Assembly (NCBI GenBank): GCA_025056865.1
Contig: JANWVO010000048.1
Coordinates: 124,001-188,000, forward strand
Reading direction: 5' to 3'
Length of the DNA stretch: 64,000 nt
DNA from: Bryobacteraceae bacterium
Lineage (GTDB): Bacteria > Acidobacteriota > Terriglobia > Bryobacterales > Bryobacteraceae
Shown piece by piece: positions 59,262-64,000 of the stretch. A program made the position numbers and the translations under genes. Each line of letters opens with the position of its first letter. Within the stretch, counting starts at the first letter, position 1. A model generated the notes under the pieces. The model was not told the origin of the DNA, did no database searches, and worked only from the letters and a program-made list of their open reading frames with translations.

Positions 59262-59948
59262 CTATTGTTTCACGTCTTTACCGCGCCGGAAGGGCAGGGC
59301 CAGCACGCCGAAGACGGCCCAGGCGACGAGCTCGCCCGAGACGATGTACCAGGGCCAGGGGCCCATGTAGTCGAGCAGCGAGGGCGTGGAAGGCTTCTCG
59401 CAGAGATACATGTAATTCGTATGGAAGACCAGGTTGAAGGCAGCGACGAAGGCGGCCCAGGCGTGCAGGACCAGCATGGCGCGCAGGATGGCGCGTGGCC
59501 GGGGACGCGCCATGCCGGACCAGGCGAGGAAGAGGAGCGTGGCGATGACGCCGCCGTGCGCGGTAAAGAAATACATGGTGGGGTAGGACCAGAACGGCGC
59601 CCAGAGCTCGGGGGTGAGCACGGCCATCGAGGCACCTCCGATGCCGATGAACCAGGTGGCGTCAAAGAGCCAGCGGTTGAGGGTGAGCAGCGTGCAGACG
59701 GTGAGCCAGAGGGACAGGTCGCACAGGTTGAGCGGCAGCGCTTCCGGGAAGCGGACGCCCTCGGTGTAAAGCCGGTAGGCGTACCACACGAGTTCGTTGA
59801 CGGCGAGGAAGACGCCGGCGGCGAGCCGCACCGCGCGGCCGCGGCGCGCCTGCGGCCCGGCGGCGAGGCGCAGGAGCGCGGCGGCGGCGGGGATGGCCAG
59901 GATCACGCCCCAATGGCGGGCGCCGAACAGGACGAAGTCGGGCTGCAC
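59262..59948 (-). CDS. YwaF / TIGR02206 family membrane protein
   Basis: A 228-residue integral membrane protein with about six to seven helices. It matches the TIGR02206 family through LFGARHWGVILAIP, LPLNLCDLSLWLTVC and YFFTAHGGVIATLLF. The function of the family is not established. It sits in the middle of the glycan operon, 4 bases after the Gfo/Idh gene and 8 before the sialidase-like gene. Transport or signalling linked to glycan use is possible but not shown. Confidence 0.85.
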   Translation of the reverse strand: MQPDFVLFGARHWGVILAIPAAAALLRLAAGPQARRGRAVRLAAGVFLAVNELVWYAYRLYTEGVRFPEALPLNLCDLSLWLTVCTLLTLNRWLFDATWFIGIGGASMAVLTPELWAPFWSYPTMYFFTAHGGVIATLLFLAWSGMARPRPRAILRAMLVLHAWAAFVAAFNLVFHTNYMYLCEKPSTPSLLDYMGPWPWYIVSGELVAWAVFGVLALPFRRGKDVKQ

Positions 59949-59952
59949 GGCT

Positions 59953-60888
59953 TCAGCGGAGCTTCACGGGGGCGCCGGCGGCGGCGCGGCTGCGCTGGGC
60001 GGCGTCCATGAAGGAAAACATTTCCAGCGTTTCCTGTTCCGGCACCGGCGGCACGCGGGTCCGGAAGAATTCGACAATCCGTTCGACCAGGCCGCGGTAG
60101 CCGGTGTAGAGGTCCTGCGGCGCCTGGCGGATTTCCTTCCCTGCAAAGACGACGGCGCCATAGCCCGAGTACGGGCGGGCGAGGCGAATGGCGGCGACGC
60201 GGCCGTCCTTCCAGCGCGCCGAGACGACTTCAGCATCCTCTGCAAAGAGGCGGGACACTTCTTCGCAGCCCGGGCCCATGAGCGCATAGAGGATCTCGAC
60301 GGCATGGATGCCGTACCAGGAAAGGTCGAGCTGGTGCGTGGGCTCGAGCGGGCCCGGACCCCAGACGAGAGCGCCATCCACGCGGTCTCCCTTGAGGCCG
60401 GGGAGCAGCGAAGAGTAGCGGAGCGCGGAGGAGCTGAACCAGGGCACGCCGAATCTGCGGGCGAGCGCGGCGATCTCGCGCGCGTCTTCCAGCGTGGAGG
60501 CAAGCGGCTTGTCGATGAAAACAGGCTTGCCGGCGCGGGCGATTTCGCGGAACTGCGCGAGATGCACGCGTCCGTCCACGCTTTCGAGCAGCACCGCATC
60601 CACCTTGCCGAGCAGCGTGGGAATATCGGGCACGATCTCGACGCCGAACTTTGCCTGGAGTTCCGAGGCGTACTTGTCGACACGGTCCCGGCTGGCGGGA
60701 AGATCCGGGCTGCCGCCGCGGAAAGCGGCGACCACGCGCGCGCCGGGGACATGGTCGCGGTGGCTGGGGTCGTTCAGAATAGTGGTAAATGCGATGACGT
60801 GCGAGGTGTCCGTGCCGACGATGCCGAGGCGGAGATCCGCCGCGGCCAGCGGAAGCGCGGACAGGGCCACGAGGGCCGGGATTCTCAT
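59953..60888 (-). CDS. Gfo/Idh/MocA-type oxidoreductase with export signal
   Basis: A 311-residue NAD(P)-binding oxidoreductase. The N-terminus MRIPALVALSALPLAAADL looks like a signal peptide directly ahead of the Rossmann strand LRLGIVGTDTSHVIAF, where the usual GxGxxG is altered to GTDTSH. VFIDKPLASTLEDARE is the conserved EKP-type loop (DKP here), and WYGIHAVEILYAL carries the conserved His. An exported Rossmann oxidoreductase is unusual unless it carries its cofactor through the Tat path, and no twin-Arg is seen. It is first gene of the glycan operon. Confidence 0.83.
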   Translation of the reverse strand: MRIPALVALSALPLAAADLRLGIVGTDTSHVIAFTTILNDPSHRDHVPGARVVAAFRGGSPDLPASRDRVDKYASELQAKFGVEIVPDIPTLLGKVDAVLLESVDGRVHLAQFREIARAGKPVFIDKPLASTLEDAREIAALARRFGVPWFSSSALRYSSLLPGLKGDRVDGALVWGPGPLEPTHQLDLSWYGIHAVEILYALMGPGCEEVSRLFAEDAEVVSARWKDGRVAAIRLARPYSGYGAVVFAGKEIRQAPQDLYTGYRGLVERIVEFFRTRVPPVPEQETLEMFSFMDAAQRSRAAAGAPVKLR

Positions 60889-60935
60889 GCGCGCATTCTA
60901 CCCGGAACGCGCGCGGGCGTGAACGAGGGGCGCTG

Positions 60936-61541
60936 GTGCTGGATATTGTCAGGGTGACGTTCACGGTGACGCCGGAGTCGCTGGAAGAGGGCTATCGGCG
61001 GGGGATCTTCCCGATGGGGCACGAAGGGGAGCGCGCGTTCACCTGGCACGAGCCGGATCCACGCGGGATCATCCCCCTGGATGCGATCCACGTGCCAACG
61101 TCGCTGCGGCGGCGGATGCGGCGCGGCGGGTATGAAGTGAGCGTGGATAGGGCTTTCGGCGAGGTCGTCCGCCAATGCGCGGCGAGGCCAGGCGTGTGGC
61201 TGACGCCGAAGCTGATCGCGGTGTATGAGGAGATGCACCGGCGCGGGCAGGCGCATTCGCTGGAGGTGTGGGTGGAAGAGCAACTGGCGGGCGGGATCTT
61301 CGGCGTGCATCTGGGGGCGGCGTTCTTCGCGGAATCGAAGTTCCACCGCGTGACGGACATGTCGAAGGTGGCGCTGGTGGAGCTGCTCGTGCGGCTGCGG
61401 GATGCGGGGTTCCTGCTGTTCGACGTGCAATACTGGACGCCGCATCTGGGACAATTCGGCGCGCTGGAGATTCCGAAGAGGAGATACCTGGAGATGCTTG
61501 CCGCAGCGCTTGGCGAACAGCGGACTTTCCCGCGCGGATGA
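60936..61541 (+). CDS. aat: Leucyl/phenylalanyl-tRNA-protein transferase
   Basis: Adds Leu or Phe from aminoacyl-tRNA to proteins with N-terminal Arg or Lys, marking them for ClpAP degradation. It has 201 residues. Motifs: YRRGIFPMGHEG, WHEPDPRGIIPLDAIHVP, TWLTPKLIAVYEEMH-type stretch, WVEEQLAGGIFGVHLGAAFF and FDVQYWTPHLGQFGALEIPK. GTG 60936 is preceded by GAGGGG. It is divergent from the Gfo/Idh gene across 47 bases. Confidence 0.95.
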   Translation: MLDIVRVTFTVTPESLEEGYRRGIFPMGHEGERAFTWHEPDPRGIIPLDAIHVPTSLRRRMRRGGYEVSVDRAFGEVVRQCAARPGVWLTPKLIAVYEEMHRRGQAHSLEVWVEEQLAGGIFGVHLGAAFFAESKFHRVTDMSKVALVELLVRLRDAGFLLFDVQYWTPHLGQFGALEIPKRRYLEMLAAALGEQRTFPRG

Positions 61542-61573
61542 CGGGGCGGTCTCCTGCCGCGGCTATCGGATAT

Positions 61574-61589
61574 TCATGTGATAACATGA
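61574..61589. promoter_or_regulatory. Palindrome upstream of the TolC/adaptor operon
   Basis: TCATGT-GATA-ACATGA, a perfect 6-bp inverted repeat in an A/T-rich island. It is flanked by the direct repeat CGGATA at 61567-61572 and 61597-61602. It lies about 75 bases before the TolC-like start and is an operator candidate for an efflux regulator. Confidence 0.45.
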
Positions 61590-61662
61590 GATTTTTCGGA
61601 TACCAGCCGTCTTTGATTTGACCCCGCAACAGGGCGATCTGTCCGTCCGCGATTCTGCCGCG

Positions 61663-62943
61663 ATGACAGAGAGACAAGGCACAGAACCTCCCGGGCGCAT
61701 GGCCGTCGCCGCAACGGCGCTGCCGGCGCTCCTGCTGTTCGCTCTGCTGCCCGCTGCGGGCCAGACGAAGATGAGCCTTGCGGAAGCGCTCGAGCTGGCC
61801 GAGCGCGAAAATCCGGCGCTGAAGGCTGCCGAAGCCGCGATCGCCGGGGCTGCGGCCGGGGTGGTGGGAGCGCGGGCCTATCCGAATCCGTCGACGAGTT
61901 CGCAAACCGGCCGCCAGATGGTGCGCGTGCCCGGCAACGTGACGGGGCTCGTTCAGATTCTGAGCTTCCTTCAGCCGCTGGAGCTGGGGCCGCTGCGTCC
62001 GACGCGGATCGCGCTGGCCGAGAAGGGGCGCGAAGTAGCCGAGACACAGCGGCTGGCGCGGCGCGTGGCGGTGCTGAGCCAGGTTCGGCGGACGTTTTTT
62101 GAGGTGCTGCGGCGCGACGGCGAGATTGAAATTCTCACCGAGAATCTGGCACTGGTGGAAGCGCTGCGAAAACGGGTGGCGGTGCGTGTGGAGGTGGGCG
62201 AGGCGGCGCGTCTGGAGCTGGTGCGGGCCGACGCCGAAGTGGCGAGCGCCCGGGCGCAGGTGAATGCGGCGCGAATCCGCCGCGTGGCAGCGCTGGCGGC
62301 ATTCCGCGCGGCAGTGGGCGCGCCGCTGCCGGAGACCGTGTCGCTGGCGGGCGGGCTGGAATCCTCGGTGAAGCCGCCGGCGCTGGCGGAGCTTGAGAAA
62401 CAGGTGGTGGAAGAGCACCCGGCGTTGCGGCTGGCGCGCGGCGAGAAGGAGCGGGCGCGCTCGCGCATCGCCTTCGAGAAGGCGCAGCGCATTCCGCAGC
62501 CGGTGCTGCGCACGGACTACGAGCGGTATCCAGACGTGCCGAATTTCCGCGTGGGCATCGACATTCCGCTGCCGCTGTGGAACCGGCGCGAGGGGCCCAT
62601 CGCGGAGGCTGAGGCGGCCTACCGGGAGGCGGAAGCGAATGAGCAGTTGCGGCGGGTGGAGCTGCTGGCCGCCCTGGAAGGCGCTTACCGGCGGCTGGAA
62701 GAGGCCGAGGAACAGATCCGGGCTTACGAAAAGGGAGTGCTGCCAGAGGCCGAGGCGGCGTTGCGCGCGGCGCAAACGGCGTTTCAGCTTGGCGAGCGCG
62801 GCATCCTGGAGGTTCTGGACGCGCAGCGGCTGCTGCGCAGCGCGCGCATCGAGTACCTGAATGCGCAGTTTGACCGGCAGGCGGCGCTGGTGGATCTGGA
62901 CGAGTTGCGGGGCGTGGATCCGCTGACCCTGTACCGGCGCTGA
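61663..62943 (+). CDS. TolC-family outer-membrane efflux protein (CusC/CzcC-like)
   Basis: A 426-residue outer-membrane factor. The start is taken at ATG 61663; ATG 61699 would begin the signal peptide directly (MAVAATALPALLLFALLPA). Two OEP repeats are visible: MSLAEALELAERENPALKAA with ARAYPNPSTSS, and the second half FRVGIDIPLPLWNRREGPI ... LGERGILEVLDAQRLL. It provides the exit duct of an RND or HlyD-type pump. The adaptor gene starts 10 bases after its stop. The pattern fits metal-type efflux (CzcC-like), but the substrate cannot be inferred from this part alone. Confidence 0.9.
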   Translation: MTERQGTEPPGRMAVAATALPALLLFALLPAAGQTKMSLAEALELAERENPALKAAEAAIAGAAAGVVGARAYPNPSTSSQTGRQMVRVPGNVTGLVQILSFLQPLELGPLRPTRIALAEKGREVAETQRLARRVAVLSQVRRTFFEVLRRDGEIEILTENLALVEALRKRVAVRVEVGEAARLELVRADAEVASARAQVNAARIRRVAALAAFRAAVGAPLPETVSLAGGLESSVKPPALAELEKQVVEEHPALRLARGEKERARSRIAFEKAQRIPQPVLRTDYERYPDVPNFRVGIDIPLPLWNRREGPIAEAEAAYREAEANEQLRRVELLAALEGAYRRLEEAEEQIRAYEKGVLPEAEAALRAAQTAFQLGERGILEVLDAQRLLRSARIEYLNAQFDRQAALVDLDELRGVDPLTLYRR

Positions 62944-62953
62944 GCGAGTTGCC

Positions 62954-64000
62954 ATGCGAGTGACTTTGCCCATCCTTGTGCTGAGCGTGCTGGCGCTGGC
63001 CGGCTGCTCGAAGAAGCCGGAAGCAGCAGGAGCGCCTGCGAAGGCCGAGGCCGCAGCGCCGGCGGATCCATCCCTGATCACCGTGGATGCCGGGCTGGCG
63101 CAGCGGATCCGCATCGGCAAGCCGGAATGGCGGCAGATTGCCAGCGAGCTGGAGGTGAGCGCGCGCGTGGAGGTGGATGTGACGCGCACGAGCCGGATCG
63201 GGTCGCCGGTACTCGGGCGCGTGACCGAGGTGCGGGTGGAAGAAGGGCAGGACGTGCAGGAAGGCCAATTGCTGGCGGTGCTTTACAGCACGGGTCTGAA
63301 TGAGGCGCAGCTCGATTTTCTGAAGGCGCTCTCGCAGCGCATGGTGGCCGAGCGAGCGGTGGCGCGGGCGAAGACGCTGCTGGCGGCGGACGTCATTGGC
63401 GCGGCGGAGCTGCAACGGCGCGAGGCGGAGCTGGCGCAGGCGACGGCGGAGCTGGAAGCGGCGCGCGAGGAGCTGGCGCTGCTGGGCATGCCGCCGCAGG
63501 CAATTGCGGAGCTGGAAAAGACGCGCGTGCTGAAATCCGTGGCCTGGGTGACGGCGAACCGCGACGGCACGCTGCTGAGCCGGCGCGCCTCGGTGGGGCA
63601 GGTGGTGCAGCCGGCCGACACGCTGTTCGAGATCACCGACCTGCGGCAGGTGTGGGTGGTGGCGGACGTGCCGGAGAAGGAAGTGTCGCATGTGCAGCCG
63701 GGGCGGCCGGTGACGATCCGGTTTGATGCGCTGCCGGGGCGGGAGTTCCGCGGCCAGGTTTCGTTTGTCAGCCCGCTCGTCAACCCCGAGACACGCACGG
63801 TGACCGTGCGCGTGGTGCTGCCGAATCCGCAGAGGGTGCTCAAGCCGGCGATGCTGGCGACGCTGACGATCCACGGGCATCCGCAGGAGCGGCTGTGCCT
63901 GCCGCAGAGCGCGTTCGTGCGGGAAGGCGACCGCGAGTATGTGTTTGTCCGGCGGCAGGGAGACGTGTTCGCGCTGACGCCGGTGAGAACCGTGGCCGCG
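62954..64000 (+). CDS. Efflux RND periplasmic adaptor (CzcB/CusB-like), partial
   Basis: 349 codons of a membrane-fusion lipoprotein, open at the right edge. The lipobox is LSVLALAGC (lipidated Cys at residue 18). The lipoyl-like half is SRIGSPVLGRVTEVRVEEGQ, then a coiled-coil hairpin (LSQRMVAERAVARAKTLLA ... ELAQATAELEAAREELALL), and the second lipoyl half RRASVGQVVQPADTLFEITD. The beta-barrel domain has VPEKEVSHVQPGRPVTIRF and VSPLVNPETRTVTVRV. An RND or ABC pump gene is expected downstream, outside the window. Confidence 0.92.
   Translation, partial: MRVTLPILVLSVLALAGCSKKPEAAGAPAKAEAAAPADPSLITVDAGLAQRIRIGKPEWRQIASELEVSARVEVDVTRTSRIGSPVLGRVTEVRVEEGQDVQEGQLLAVLYSTGLNEAQLDFLKALSQRMVAERAVARAKTLLAADVIGAAELQRREAELAQATAELEAAREELALLGMPPQAIAELEKTRVLKSVAWVTANRDGTLLSRRASVGQVVQPADTLFEITDLRQVWVVADVPEKEVSHVQPGRPVTIRFDALPGREFRGQVSFVSPLVNPETRTVTVRVVLPNPQRVLKPAMLATLTIHGHPQERLCLPQSAFVREGDREYVFVRRQGDVFALTPVRTVAA

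Overview
The window is 64 kb of GC-rich, densely coded bacterial chromosome. It holds about 60 protein genes, one tRNA, and no transposase, integrase, CRISPR array, plasmid gene or phage gene that I can recognise. The gene mix points to a Gram-negative member of Acidobacteriota, probably of the Solibacter/Bryobacter type. The markers are LpxB and LolA (outer membrane), several DUF1080/DUF1593/sialidase-like secreted proteins, small zinc-finger anti-sigma proteins, an ECF sigma / anti-sigma / CpxP-like trio, and a POTRA-HEAT protein. The taxonomic call is an inference from gene content; Planctomycetota share some of these families but fit the rest less well.

Layout. 1-5.5 kb: malic enzyme (cut by the left edge), a sugar-phosphate isomerase-like TIM barrel, an esterase and a DUF1593 nucleoside-hydrolase-like protein. 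5.6-7.3 kb: a zinc-finger protein and a polytopic glycosyltransferase-like protein. 7.3-11.6 kb (minus): a five-gene operon rimO-yacG-pgpA-(IPT/NHL propeller)-cinA, with overlapping or nearly touching genes. 12.5-15.6 kb: lpxB translationally coupled to a dead M1-peptidase/TPR fusion. 15.7-21.2 kb: an HD-GYP regulator with a degenerate receiver, deoC, a DUF1326 protein and the ECF sigma operon. 21.2-24.3 kb: half-size TauE, tRNA-Cys, an Rsm22-type methyltransferase, LolA, a structured 0.5-kb stretch with a stop-interrupted small secreted protein, and a PilZ protein. 24.4-29.2 kb: MrfA-like helicase, TerC and a double DUF1080 protein.

29.3-31.8 kb holds ahcY divergent from an ArsR-methyltransferase fusion around a palindrome, which looks like an S-adenosylhomocysteine control circuit. 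31.8-38.5 kb: LacI regulator, hydrolase, YncE-like propeller, a PQQ-type sugar dehydrogenase overlapping a seven-heme cytochrome, and a C45-type acyltransferase/peptidase. 38.5-40.4 kb: tyrosine phenol-lyase divergent from an Lrp/AsnC regulator. 40.6-46 kb: a PGRP-type amidase, then nifJ (pyruvate:ferredoxin oxidoreductase) with a dihydroorotate-dehydrogenase-like partner. 46.3-52.7 kb: POTRA-HEAT protein, pdxA, an HGSNAT-like acyltransferase, an active M1 peptidase and an M28 peptidase. 53-54.5 kb: a two-gene ABC-2 polysaccharide exporter. 54.5-60.9 kb (minus): a four-gene glycan-use operon (Gfo/Idh, YwaF-like, sialidase-like, giant GH2). 60.9-64 kb: aat and a TolC/adaptor efflux pair cut by the right edge.

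Taken together, the region describes a saprophytic heterotroph that scavenges glycans, peptides and amino acids. It carries electron-transfer enzymes for low-oxygen life (NifJ, a multiheme cytochrome). No single large undescribed system stands out. The best leads are small: the ahcY/ArsR-methyltransferase circuit, the repeat-rich interval at 23.4-23.9 kb, and the degenerate M1 and receiver domains.
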